DNA of 64,000 nucleotides, taken from Microbacterium kunmingense. GTDB lineage: Bacteria; Actinomycetota; Actinomycetes; Actinomycetales; Microbacteriaceae. The stretch spans positions 62,001-126,000 of the forward strand of contig NZ_JAKNUS010000001.1 of NCBI RefSeq assembly GCF_023155745.1. Direction: 5' to 3'. Shown piece by piece: positions 27,842-35,747 of the stretch; within the stretch, counting starts at the first letter, position 1, and every line of letters begins with the position of its first letter. The notes beneath the pieces were generated by a model that ran no database searches, was not told the origin of the DNA, and was given only the letters and a program-made list of their open reading frames with translations. Position numbers and translations under genes: made by a program.

Positions 27842-27883
27842 CCTGCCCGCGAGGGTGCACTCCCTGCCCGCGAGGGTGCACTC
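27842..27883. repeat. Perfect 2 x 21-bp tandem repeat before the UbiA-type gene
   Basis: Two identical 21-bp copies (27842-27862 and 27863-27883) with the core CCCGCGAGGGTGCACTC. They end 18 bp before the start codon at 27902, where an operator or leader element would lie. Confidence 0.75.
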
Positions 27884-27901
27884 GCCCGATAGCGTCGAGG
27901 G

Positions 27902-28744
27902 ATGCGGATCGTCCGGGCGCTGTGGGGCTCCTCCCATCCGGGGCCGACCCTCGTCGTCACCGCGCTGTCGGCCTGCCTCGGCCTCGCGGCGGGTCTGGAT
28001 CCCTGGCGCATCGCGCTCGTCGCAGCCGCCGTGTTCTTCGGGCAGCTCTCGATCGGCATATCCAACGACGCCATCGACGCCGCCCGCGACCGCGCCGTCG
28101 GCCGCACCGACAAGCCCCTCGCCCGCGGCGAGATCAGCGTGCGAACGGCGTGGATCGGCGCGGTCGCCTCGATCGTCGTCGCGCTCGGCCTGTCAGCCTC
28201 GTTCGGGTGGGGCGTGGTCGCCGGCAACGCCGTGATCATCCTTTCGGGATGGATCTACAACCGGCCGCTGAAGTCCACGCCGTTCTCGATCGTCCCCTTC
28301 CTGATCGCCTTCGGATCGCTGCCGTCGCTGGCGACGCTCGCCGCGCCGGCCCCGTCCGTCGCGCCCCTGTGGGCCACGGTCGCCGGCGCGGTGCTCGGCG
28401 CCTCGGTGCACCTCACCAACGTGCTGCCCGACCTCGACGCCGACCGGAGGACCGGGGTGCGGGGGCTGCCGCACCGGCTCGGTGCGCGCGCGTCGACCGT
28501 GCTCGCCGCCGCCGGTGTCGTCGGGGGCGCGCTTGCGGTGCTGATCGGGCCCGTCGGGGGTGACATCTCGCGGGTCGCCGTCGTGTCGTGGGTGCTGTTC
28601 GCCGCTGTCGTCGCGGTGGCCGTCTTGACCGTCGTCCTGACGCTCAACCGCGCCCCCGGGCGCACGCTCTTCCGGCTGGTGATGCTGGCGGCCCTGCTGC
28701 TGGCGGCGCAGCTCATCCTCTCGGGCGGTGCCCTGCGGGCATGA
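27902..28744 (+). CDS. UbiA-family prenyltransferase
   Basis: 280 residues, eight to nine membrane helices. Both Asp-rich, Mg2+-prenyl diphosphate-binding motifs are visible: NDAIDAARDRAVGRTDKPLARG (about 60-80) and NVLPDLDADRRTGVRGLP (about 180-195). It attaches an isoprenoid chain to an aromatic or polyprenyl acceptor within the membrane. The divergently placed type III PKS operon 2.5 kb away suggests an alkylresorcinol or quinone acceptor; this is inference. ATG or a near in-frame start at 27902. Confidence 0.85.
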   Translation: MRIVRALWGSSHPGPTLVVTALSACLGLAAGLDPWRIALVAAAVFFGQLSIGISNDAIDAARDRAVGRTDKPLARGEISVRTAWIGAVASIVVALGLSASFGWGVVAGNAVIILSGWIYNRPLKSTPFSIVPFLIAFGSLPSLATLAAPAPSVAPLWATVAGAVLGASVHLTNVLPDLDADRRTGVRGLPHRLGARASTVLAAAGVVGGALAVLIGPVGGDISRVAVVSWVLFAAVVAVAVLTVVLTLNRAPGRTLFRLVMLAALLLAAQLILSGGALRA

Positions 28745-28846
28745 CCCGGGTACGTGTCGGGGTTTCGCACCAGGGTCACCGGGAATCTGCAGAACCCCGA
28801 CATCGCTCGGGGGAAGGGGAGGACTCCGGAGCGCCGGACGTGAGGG

Positions 28847-29257
28847 TCAGGGGGCGACGACGCGGAACGTGCAGGCGCGGGCGCGAGGGGTGATCGTCTC
28901 CTCGACCGAGGAGGGCTCGTCGGCGTACTTGTCCCAGAGCGCGGTGTCGATGCGGTCGTTGATCGGGTCGTCGGCGGGGATCGCCTCGAGGGCGACGCGT
29001 TCGCGGGGAAGCGTCAGCGCCGCGTCCTTATCGCGTTCGGCGATCGCACCATCCGCCATCGCGAACTCGACCTCACGGCCGGCCATCACGTGGCGACACC
29101 ACCAGGCCTTCTCGCCGTAGGCGGATCGCACGTATGGCTCGCCGTCGATGACGACCGCCCAGATGGGGGTGGCCGTGGGCGACCCGTCCTGTCGGCGGGT
29201 GATGATGGCGACGACGCGGGTGGCGTCGAGGTGGTTCACGACATCGATGAAGGACAC
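28847..29257 (-). CDS. DUF2255/PPOX-like family protein
   Basis: 136 residues. MSFIDVVNHLDATRVVAIIT and GSPTATPIWAVVIDGEPYVRSAYGEKAWWCRHV give the split-barrel flavin-binding look of PPOX-type proteins and match DUF2255. Cofactor (FMN or F420) and substrate are unknown. GTG start at 29257. About 100 bp without features separate it from the UbiA-type gene. Confidence 0.7.
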   Translation of the reverse strand: MSFIDVVNHLDATRVVAIITRRQDGSPTATPIWAVVIDGEPYVRSAYGEKAWWCRHVMAGREVEFAMADGAIAERDKDAALTLPRERVALEAIPADDPINDRIDTALWDKYADEPSSVEETITPRARACTFRVVAP

Positions 29258-29299
29258 GCGTCCACGCTACGCGCCCCGCGCCCCGAGCCGCCACGGCCC

Positions 29300-29375
29300 C
29301 AACTCCTGCAGAATCGCGTCCTGCGATCTCGAACCCTCTCTTGAGCGAGGTCGGAAGCCCGGCGTGCAGGAGTTG
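29300..29375. repeat. REP-like palindromic repeat, copy 1
   Basis: Outer arms CAACTCCTGCA and TGCAGGAGTTG enclose about 54 bp. The first 17 bases CAACTCCTGCAGAATCG also start copy 2 (34302-34377) when read in reverse. It fills the space between a DUF2255 gene and the monooxygenase gene. Confidence 0.75.
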
Positions 29376-29396
29376 AGGACACCACGGCACGCACCC

Positions 29397-30533
29397 TCAC
29401 GCGTCGCGGTCGAGGCCCATCGCGTACGCGTGGGCGGAGGCCCGCCCGCCCGGTCCGGCGAGGAGGGCGCGCAGCGCGGCGCGCCGCGCCGCATCGCCGG
29501 CGGCGCCGAGCGGTCGACCGAGGCCGGTGTTGAGCGACGCCAGCAGCGCCGCGCGCCGCGCCGAGGCGACCCGCCGCCGCTCCCACCGGCCGAGCTCCGC
29601 GTCGGGCGCCTCGCCCCCGCGCACCCACGCCGCCACAAGCGGGGCGAGGGTCGCGGCATCCAGCAGCCCGAGGTTCATCCCTTGCCCGCCGATGGGGCTG
29701 ACCTCGTGCGCCGCGTCGCCGATCACGACGATCCGCCCGCGGCGAAGGCGCGGGGCGACCGCCCGCCGCACCCCGAACGACGATGCGCTCCCGATCGCCG
29801 CCCCGGCGGCAGGGCCCACCCGCTCCACGACGGCGGCTCGCAGCCGGGCCGCGCGCGCGGCGGGGTCGTCGTCGCCGGGCGACGGGTCCCAGGCGACGAA
29901 CCGCCGCACGCCCCCGGGCATCGGGAACGACTCCAGCACTCCGCCCCGGTCGAGGTGCACCTCCGCCACCGCGCGGCCCTCGCCCGGAGCATCGGCCATG
30001 AGGTAGCGGTCGGGGTACTCGTGCACGGCGACCGCGCCCGGGCGGAAGACGAGATCCCGCGCGCCCGCGCCGGACGCCACGATCACCACGCCCGCGCGCA
30101 CCTCGCCCGCTCCGCCCTCCCCCCGCTCGACGTCGATCCGCACGCCGCCGCGCTCGGCGGACACGCCGCGCACCGTCACCCCGCGCTCGACCCGCGGCGC
30201 CGCATCGGTCAGCACCCGCTCGGTCACCGCCTGCGGCAGCGTCGCGACGAACGGGAAGCGACGAGACAGCCGGTCGAAGCGCACGACCCCCAGCACCCGA
30301 CCGCCGCTGCGCGCCTCGCCGCGGTCGACCCGCAGCGCCTCGGCGAGCAGTCGATCGGTGTATCCGCCCGGCTCGAGCGCCGAGAGTGACGGCGAGTGCA
30401 GCCCGATCGCCCGGGAGCCGGGCCCCGCCACGGGCCGGCGCTCGAGCACGGCGACGTCGATGCCGTGTCGGCGCAGCTCCGCCGCCGCCAGCAGCCCCAC
30501 CGGTCCTGCGCCGACGACGACGACCTCAGGCAT
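29397..30533 (-). CDS. FAD-dependent monooxygenase of the type III PKS operon
   Basis: 378 residues of the aromatic hydroxylase (PHBH) type. FAD-binding GAGPVGLLAAAELRRHGIDVAVLERRP at the start, the DG/GD motif VVIGDAAHEVSPIGGQGMNLGL at about 270-290. Expected to hydroxylate the aromatic ring made by the PKS, giving a hydroquinone or quinone. Its start overlaps the end of the methyltransferase gene by 8 bp. Likely last gene of PKS-methyltransferase-monooxygenase. Confidence 0.85.
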   Translation of the reverse strand: MPEVVVVGAGPVGLLAAAELRRHGIDVAVLERRPVAGPGSRAIGLHSPSLSALEPGGYTDRLLAEALRVDRGEARSGGRVLGVVRFDRLSRRFPFVATLPQAVTERVLTDAAPRVERGVTVRGVSAERGGVRIDVERGEGGAGEVRAGVVIVASGAGARDLVFRPGAVAVHEYPDRYLMADAPGEGRAVAEVHLDRGGVLESFPMPGGVRRFVAWDPSPGDDDPAARAARLRAAVVERVGPAAGAAIGSASSFGVRRAVAPRLRRGRIVVIGDAAHEVSPIGGQGMNLGLLDAATLAPLVAAWVRGGEAPDAELGRWERRRVASARRAALLASLNTGLGRPLGAAGDAARRAALRALLAGPGGRASAHAYAMGLDRDA

Positions 30534-31233
30534 CCCGACCCTCCGCGACGGCGAGCACCCGGAAGGGCGCCGGCTGCTCGACCCGCCACCCGGGCCCGAG
30601 AGCGTCGGCCAGTTCCGGCGCGGTGAAAGAGCGACGGATGCTGCGGAGTCCGTCCGTGCGCAGGAACGACCCGGGAGCAAGCGGCGTAATCCCCACGGCA
30701 TACAGCCCGTACGCCGCGCGCCCGCGCGCGATGTCGCCGTGCAGCACGAGCCCGCGAGGACCGCCCTCGACCAGGGCGAGCGAATCGTCGCGGAACGCGG
30801 CGAATGCGGCCTCGTCGAGGTGGTGCAGCACGTGGTTCGAGATCACCAGGTCGAACCGCTCACCGGCGGCGCGGAGCGCCGCCGAGTCCGTCGCCTCGAA
30901 CCGTATGCCCGGACCGGCATATCGTCGGGCGACCGCCAGGGCCCGCTCATCGGGGTCGACACCCACCCATTCGGCCACCAGGCCCTCCCGTCGCGCGAGC
31001 GCGGCGAGCCGGGCGACGACGTCGCCGCCGCCGCATCCGAGGTCCAGCACCCGCGCGGGCCGCCCGAGCCTCCGCAGATGCGGCGCGACCCGCGACCGGT
31101 AGACCGCGCCCCACCCCGACACCAGGCGATTGACCATCGAGAACCGTCGCAGGGTCGTGTGCAGGCGCGCGAGGTCGCAGTCGGGGTCGTCCATCAGCTC
31201 CCGCAGGCGAGTGTCGCGCGCGGCGAGCGTCAC
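30526..31233 (-). CDS. SAM-dependent methyltransferase of the type III PKS operon
   Basis: 235 residues, class I Rossmann fold. SAM motif VLDLGCGGGDVVARLA near residue 65, acidic WVGVDPDERALAVA, and LVISNHVLHHLDE. An N-terminal helical lid precedes. It probably methylates a ring hydroxyl or carbon of the polyketide. GTG start at 31233 overlaps the PKS stop by four bases, so the genes are translationally coupled. Confidence 0.87.
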   Translation of the reverse strand: MTLAARDTRLRELMDDPDCDLARLHTTLRRFSMVNRLVSGWGAVYRSRVAPHLRRLGRPARVLDLGCGGGDVVARLAALARREGLVAEWVGVDPDERALAVARRYAGPGIRFEATDSAALRAAGERFDLVISNHVLHHLDEAAFAAFRDDSLALVEGGPRGLVLHGDIARGRAAYGLYAVGITPLAPGSFLRTDGLRSIRRSFTAPELADALGPGWRVEQPAPFRVLAVAEGRDA

Positions 31234-32369
31234 GGCCGCCCGCCGGTGCGCGCGGTGAGGAGGGCGGCTTCGACGGTGAGGCCGGGACCGAACGCCAGGG
31301 TGGCGACCCGCTCGCCCTCGGCCACGCCGCCGCCGAGCACCCGCTGCAGGATGAACAGGATCGTCGCACTGGACATGTTGCCGAAATCGCGCAGCACCGC
31401 CCGTGAGGTCTCCAGCGCCGGCCCCGGGAGCGCCAGTCCCGACTCGATGCGGTCGAGGACGCTCCGCCCACCGGGATGCACCGCCCAGGTCGTGGGGCGG
31501 TCGTCGCCGAGGAATCCGCCGACGGCCTCCTGGATCTCGCGCCCGATGATGCGCGGCACCTCGGCCGACAGGGTCATCTCGAACCCCTCGTCGCCGATCG
31601 TCCAGACCATGTCGGTCTCACCCTCGCTCGTGAGCGTCGTGGCGAACCGGTCGAGGTCGAGCACCGTGCCCGCCACCCGCTCGGCGAGATCGTCGCGTGC
31701 GGTCACGACGGCTGCCGCCGCCCCGTCGGCGAAGACCGACGCCGCGACGATCTGCTGCGGATCGTCCGAGGCGCGGATGTGCAGCGAGCACAGTTCGGCG
31801 CAGGCCACCAGCACGACCGCATCGGGCTCGGCGGCCGAGATGCGCGCGGCGGCGCGGAGCGCCGGAATCCCCGCCGCGCAGCCGATGAACCCCAGGTGGT
31901 AGCGCTCGACGGTCGGCGACAACCCGAGATCGCGCACCAGGCGGTAGTCCGGTCCCGGTGCGAAGAAGCCGGTGCACGAGACGGTCACGACATGGGTGAT
32001 CTCGGATGCCGCGACGCGGCCCCCCGCCAGCGCCTCGCGTGCCGCCCGCGCGTAGAGCTCGGGAACCAGGGCCGTGTACGCCGCGTTGCGCTCCCCGGTG
32101 GAGGGGACGCGAAGCTCGCCCTCCGGGCCGACGAACCCTCCGCCGGGCGCCGCGGGCGCGGCATCCGTCCCCCTTTCACCCCGCAGGCGACCGAACTCGT
32201 GCAGCACTGTGTGCCGACGCTCGATCGCGGCGGCGTCGAAGGCGGCGCCGATGAGCCGCGCGGTCAGCCGGTCGACCCCCGGCTGGGCGACGAAGAAGTC
32301 GCGCACGTCGCCCTGCGCGAGCACGGTCGGCGGCACGGCGGTGCCGATCGAGAGGATGCGCGCGACCAT
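31230..32369 (-). CDS. Type III polyketide synthase
   Basis: 379 residues of the chalcone/stilbene synthase superfamily. Catalytic triad: Cys132 in VTVSCTGFF, His in WAVHPGGRSVLD, Asn in FGNMSSATILF. The GFGPG-like loop reads FGPGLTVEA near the end. It condenses a (fatty) acyl-CoA with malonyl-CoA units to an alkylresorcinol or alkylpyrone. ATG 32369 is preferred over GTG 32375 and TTG 32381, all in frame. First gene of the operon. Confidence 0.92.
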   Translation of the reverse strand: MVARILSIGTAVPPTVLAQGDVRDFFVAQPGVDRLTARLIGAAFDAAAIERRHTVLHEFGRLRGERGTDAAPAAPGGGFVGPEGELRVPSTGERNAAYTALVPELYARAAREALAGGRVAASEITHVVTVSCTGFFAPGPDYRLVRDLGLSPTVERYHLGFIGCAAGIPALRAAARISAAEPDAVVLVACAELCSLHIRASDDPQQIVAASVFADGAAAAVVTARDDLAERVAGTVLDLDRFATTLTSEGETDMVWTIGDEGFEMTLSAEVPRIIGREIQEAVGGFLGDDRPTTWAVHPGGRSVLDRIESGLALPGPALETSRAVLRDFGNMSSATILFILQRVLGGGVAEGERVATLAFGPGLTVEAALLTARTGGRP

Positions 32370-32432
32370 GCTCACACTCAACCACGCTCCCGGGCGGCGC
32401 GGGCCGGGGGTTGCCTACGAGGGCGGCGGCGT

Positions 32433-33707
32433 CTACGCCTCGGCGTGCGCGTCGGGGAGCTCCCGCATGCCCCAGAAGGGTCCGATCACGACGAACAGGC
32501 ACGACAGCAGCTCGCCGGCGGCGGCGAGCCACAGCGTCGGCACGGTGCCGATCCACGTTCCGAGGGCGCCGGCGACGAGGGCCGCGATCGGCATCACGCC
32601 CCACACGACGAACCGGATGGACGCGTTCATGCGGCCGAGGAGGCGCGCGGGGGTGATGCGCTGGCGGAACGAGACCTGCGTGATGTTGTACAGCAGCACC
32701 GAGAAGCTCAGCCCGAAGAACTGGATGACCAGCAGCGGGAACGCCAACTCCGGGACGAGCGAGATCGCGGGGAGGAAGAAGGGCACCAGGCAGAAGATGA
32801 TGGCGCTGATCGGGATGGCGCGGGCCTCGCCGATGCGCTTGACGATGTGAGGGGTCGCGATCGCGCCGAGGAGCCCGCCGACGGCGGAGAGCGAGAAGAC
32901 GACGCCGAGCATCTCGGGGGAGAGGCCGAGCTCGCGGAGCACGAAGATCGGCAGGAGCGTCGTGGCGATCGTGCCGAAGAAGTTCGCCGTGCCCGTCGTG
33001 CAGACGATGCGGCGCAGGAGCGGGTTGCCGAAGACCCACCCCAGCCCCTCGCCGATCTCGCGGTGCAGCGGCCGCCGGCTCTCGCGCTCGTGGGGTGGCT
33101 CGTGATCGCGGGTGAACAGCAGCGCGACGAAGGAGGCGAGGTAGGTGGCCACCGTGGCGAGGATGGCGACGGGGGCGGCGAGGACGCCCACGAGCCATCC
33201 GCCCACCGCCGGTCCCGCGAGACCGGCGACCTGGTGGGTCGCCTCGAGCTTGCCGTTGGCCTCGGCGATCTGGCCGGGCCGCACGAGTGAGGGGATGAGG
33301 CTCTGGTACGACACGTCGAAGAACACCGTGGCGACACCCATCACCAGGGCGACGACGATGAGGTGCCAGATCTCGAGGATGCCGGCGAACCACAGCAGCG
33401 GCAGCGAGCCGAGCGCGAGCGCGCGGACGAGGTCGGCCCAGATCATGACGTGGCGCTTGCGCATCCGGTCGATCCAGGCGCCGGCGGGAAGCCCGACGAT
33501 GAGGAACGCCGCGACGTTTGCCGCGTTCAGCACCCCGACCTCCCACTCGGTCGCCTGCAGCAGGATGACGGCGAGGACGGGGATCGCGAGCTCGGTGATC
33601 TGCGAGCCGAACTGGCTGAACGCCTGCCCGGTCCACATCGTGAGGAAGTTGCGGTCGCGCCAGAGAGACCCCTTCGGTGCGGTGTCGGTCGCGACTGATT
33701 GAGACAT
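32433..33707 (-). CDS. MFS transporter
   Basis: 424 residues, about twelve helices. The first loop has AGAWIDRMRKRHVMIWADL (MFS motif A), and the fold resembles the enterobactin-exporter/macrolide-efflux (MefA) group: SQFGSQITELAIPVLAV. It probably exports a hydrophobic compound. Both operator copies lie across its start codon and just upstream, and a divergent ArsR-type regulator follows, so the pair forms a substrate-responsive unit. Confidence 0.85.
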   Translation of the reverse strand: MSQSVATDTAPKGSLWRDRNFLTMWTGQAFSQFGSQITELAIPVLAVILLQATEWEVGVLNAANVAAFLIVGLPAGAWIDRMRKRHVMIWADLVRALALGSLPLLWFAGILEIWHLIVVALVMGVATVFFDVSYQSLIPSLVRPGQIAEANGKLEATHQVAGLAGPAVGGWLVGVLAAPVAILATVATYLASFVALLFTRDHEPPHERESRRPLHREIGEGLGWVFGNPLLRRIVCTTGTANFFGTIATTLLPIFVLRELGLSPEMLGVVFSLSAVGGLLGAIATPHIVKRIGEARAIPISAIIFCLVPFFLPAISLVPELAFPLLVIQFFGLSFSVLLYNITQVSFRQRITPARLLGRMNASIRFVVWGVMPIAALVAGALGTWIGTVPTLWLAAAGELLSCLFVVIGPFWGMRELPDAHAEA

Positions 33708-33744
33708 GTCGATCAGTGTGACGCGGTGATTGAGAGATGTCAAT
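33698..33744. promoter_or_regulatory. Twin operators between MFS and ArsR-type genes
   Basis: ATTGA-N6-TCGAT at 33698-33713 and ATTGA-N6-TCAAT at 33729-33744 are two dyads with equal 6-bp spacing, 31 bp (about three helical turns) apart. The first overlaps the MFS start codon at 33705-33707. They fit ArsR-type winged-helix dimers. Confidence 0.7.
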
Positions 33745-33764
33745 CGGTGTGATTGGGTGGGGAC

Positions 33765-34304
33765 GTGAGTCGCGAGCGTGTCGAGCTGCGCCCGGGGGAT
33801 CCCGAGGCCGAGGCGCGCATGCGCGCGCTCAGCTCGCCGCTGCGGCTGCGCGTGCTGCGCCTGTGCGCCTTCGAGGCGCGCACCAACAAGGAGCTGGCGG
33901 AGCTTCTCGGGGTGAACCCGGGCACGATGCTGCACCACGTCCGCACGCTCGTCGGCACGGGCTACCTCGTCGCCGAGGCCGAGCGCAGCGGTGCGCAGGG
34001 TGCGCGCGAGGTGCCCTACCGGGCGACCGGGCTGTCGTGGCGCACGTCGATGTCCGGCGGGTCGCACGTGCTGGTCGAGACGTTCCTCCAGCAGATCGAG
34101 GGGCTCACCGACGACGACCTGGATGCCACGTGGCTGGGTCTGAAGCTCAACGAGGAGCATCGGCGCGAACTCCAGGACCGGCTCTACGCCCTCGCGAACG
34201 AGTTCAAGGAGCGCGGGCCCGATCCCGACGGCGACACCTATTCCCTCTTCACCGTGCTGCACCCCGACCGGAACCCGCCCGGCGCCGGCGCCGGGCCGCT
34301 CTAA
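33765..34304 (+). CDS. ArsR-type winged-helix regulator
   Basis: 179 residues. The HTH lies at 15-80: MRALSSPLRLRVLRLCAFEARTNKELAELLG and NPGTMLHHVRTLVGTGYLV, the helix_turn_helix_5/ArsR pattern with a beta wing. No metal-binding Cys cluster, so not an arsenic or metal sensor; the C-terminal half probably binds an organic ligand. GTG 33765 follows GGTGGGG. It is divergent from the MFS gene. Confidence 0.8.
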   Translation: MSRERVELRPGDPEAEARMRALSSPLRLRVLRLCAFEARTNKELAELLGVNPGTMLHHVRTLVGTGYLVAEAERSGAQGAREVPYRATGLSWRTSMSGGSHVLVETFLQQIEGLTDDDLDATWLGLKLNEEHRRELQDRLYALANEFKERGPDPDGDTYSLFTVLHPDRNPPGAGAGPL

Positions 34305-34377
34305 CTCCTGCAATCCGCGCCGGAACAGCCGTTCCGGCCGCCTCCGCCGGGCGGAAACGCCGATTCTGCAGGAGTTG
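34302..34377. repeat. REP-like palindromic repeat, copy 2
   Basis: Arms AACTCCTGCA and TGCAGGAGTT enclose nested inverted repeats (CCGGAACAGC-CGTTCCGG; CCGCCTCCGCCGGGCGG). The reverse strand begins CAACTCCTGCAGAATCG like copy 1. It overlaps the last codon of the ArsR-type gene. Confidence 0.75.
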
Positions 34378-34396
34378 GGGACGAGCCCGATCGGCG

Positions 34397-34471
34397 CAAC
34401 TCCTCAGAAATCGACGCGAAGCGCCCTGCGGGCCCTGATTCCGACTTCCGTGGCCCGGATCGGAGGAGTTG
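34397..34471. repeat. REP-like palindromic repeat, copy 3 (degenerate)
   Basis: Arms CAACTCCT and AGGAGTTG enclose about 59 bp with an inner GGGCC-containing stem. It starts 19 bp after copy 2, so the pair forms a doublet. 34472-34563 shows nothing else. Confidence 0.65.
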
Positions 34472-34563
34472 TGCAGGCGCAGGCGCGGCGGTGCGGACGC
34501 GTGCGGGGCTGGACGCGCACCGCGCGACGCGTCAGGCTGGCACCACACCGCTCAGGAGGACCC

Positions 34564-34962
34564 ATGTTCACCACCGACCACGCTTTCCCCGGCTTCAGCG
34601 TCGACGACATCGACGCCGCACGGCGGTTCTACGGCGAAACGCTCGGGATGACCGTCGCCGACGACGACATGGGCTTCCTCGTGCTCGACTTCGCCTCGGG
34701 CGGGCGCGTGCTCATCTACGACAAGCCCAACCACCAGCCGGCGAGCTACAGGATCCTGAACTTCCCGGTGCGCGACCTCAGCGCCGCCGTCGACGACCTC
34801 AACGCCCGCGGGGTGAACACGAAGATCTACTCCGACGACGAATTCCCCACCGACAGTCGAGGCATCGTCCACGCCACCGACAACGGGCCGGACATCGCCT
34901 GGTTCAAGGACCCGGCCGGCAACGTGCTCGCGGTCTTCCAGGACGACGATCTTCCCGGATGA
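34564..34962 (+). CDS. VOC (glyoxalase/bleomycin-resistance fold) protein
   Basis: 132 residues with two beta-alpha-beta-beta-beta modules: FPGFSVDDIDAARRFYGETLGM at the start and NFPVRDLSAAVDDLNARGV in the middle, ending DIAWFKDPAGNVLAVFQ. Metal ligands are incomplete compared with glyoxalase I, so the reaction is open. ATG follows CAGGAGG. The next gene overlaps its stop (ATGA). Confidence 0.8.
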   Translation: MFTTDHAFPGFSVDDIDAARRFYGETLGMTVADDDMGFLVLDFASGGRVLIYDKPNHQPASYRILNFPVRDLSAAVDDLNARGVNTKIYSDDEFPTDSRGIVHATDNGPDIAWFKDPAGNVLAVFQDDDLPG

Positions 34963-35738
34963 CGGCCGACCTCCCGGCCCCTCCGGCCCGACCACCGGTC
35001 TTCGACGACGACTTCTCGCGGGGGCTCGACCCCGACCGGTGGGTCGCGCACTACCTGCCGCACTGGACGACGCCCGACCGGTCGGCCGCGCGCTACGCGC
35101 TCGGCAGCGACGGTCTGCGCCTGCGGATCGAGGCCGATCAGCTCGACTGGCGACCAGAGGATGCTCCGCTGCGCGTCTCGAACGTCCAGACCGGTACGTT
35201 CTCCGGCCCGGTCGGATCCACCGTCGGAACCCATCGCCACCGCGATGACGGGCTGATCGTCCGCACCGAGACGCCTACCCGGCTGCTCTGGGCACCGACT
35301 TCCGGCCGGGTCGACATCACCGTCTCCGCCTCGACCGATCCGGGCTGCATGCTCGCGGCCTGGTTCGTGGGCACCGAGCACCTCTCCTCCGACGACGCCG
35401 GCGAGATCTGCGTGTTCGAGATCGACGCCGCGGCGGTCGGCGCCACCACGACCGCGCGCACCGGCATCAAGGCCCACTCCGATCCGCGTCTGGTCAGCGA
35501 CATGACCGAGGTCGCGCTCCCCTTCGACGCGTCGCGGCCGCACACCTGGACGGCGATCTGGGGTGGCGGGCAGACTCTCATCGGCTGCGAGGGGCGGGTG
35601 CTGAAGCGGATGCCGCAGGCCCCCGTCTCACCGATGTTCCTGCTCATCGATCTCTTCGAGATCGGTGCGCCCTCGGGTGCCTACCCGAAGACGGCGACGG
35701 TGCATCGCGTCCGCGCGTGGGACGGCGAGGCCCCCTAG
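34959..35738 (+). CDS. Concanavalin-like (GH16-type) protein
   Basis: 259 residues of a beta-sandwich resembling family 16 glycoside hydrolases: FDDDFSRGLDPDRWVAHYLPHW at the start, WTAIWGGGQTLIGCEGRVLKRMP near the end. The catalytic ExDxxE region seems to be GEICVFEID, where the middle Asp is replaced by Cys; activity is doubtful or non-standard. No signal peptide. It is coupled to the VOC gene by a 4-bp overlap. Confidence 0.65.
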   Translation: MTADLPAPPARPPVFDDDFSRGLDPDRWVAHYLPHWTTPDRSAARYALGSDGLRLRIEADQLDWRPEDAPLRVSNVQTGTFSGPVGSTVGTHRHRDDGLIVRTETPTRLLWAPTSGRVDITVSASTDPGCMLAAWFVGTEHLSSDDAGEICVFEIDAAAVGATTTARTGIKAHSDPRLVSDMTEVALPFDASRPHTWTAIWGGGQTLIGCEGRVLKRMPQAPVSPMFLLIDLFEIGAPSGAYPKTATVHRVRAWDGEAP

Positions 35739-35747
35739 CCCGGCGGC

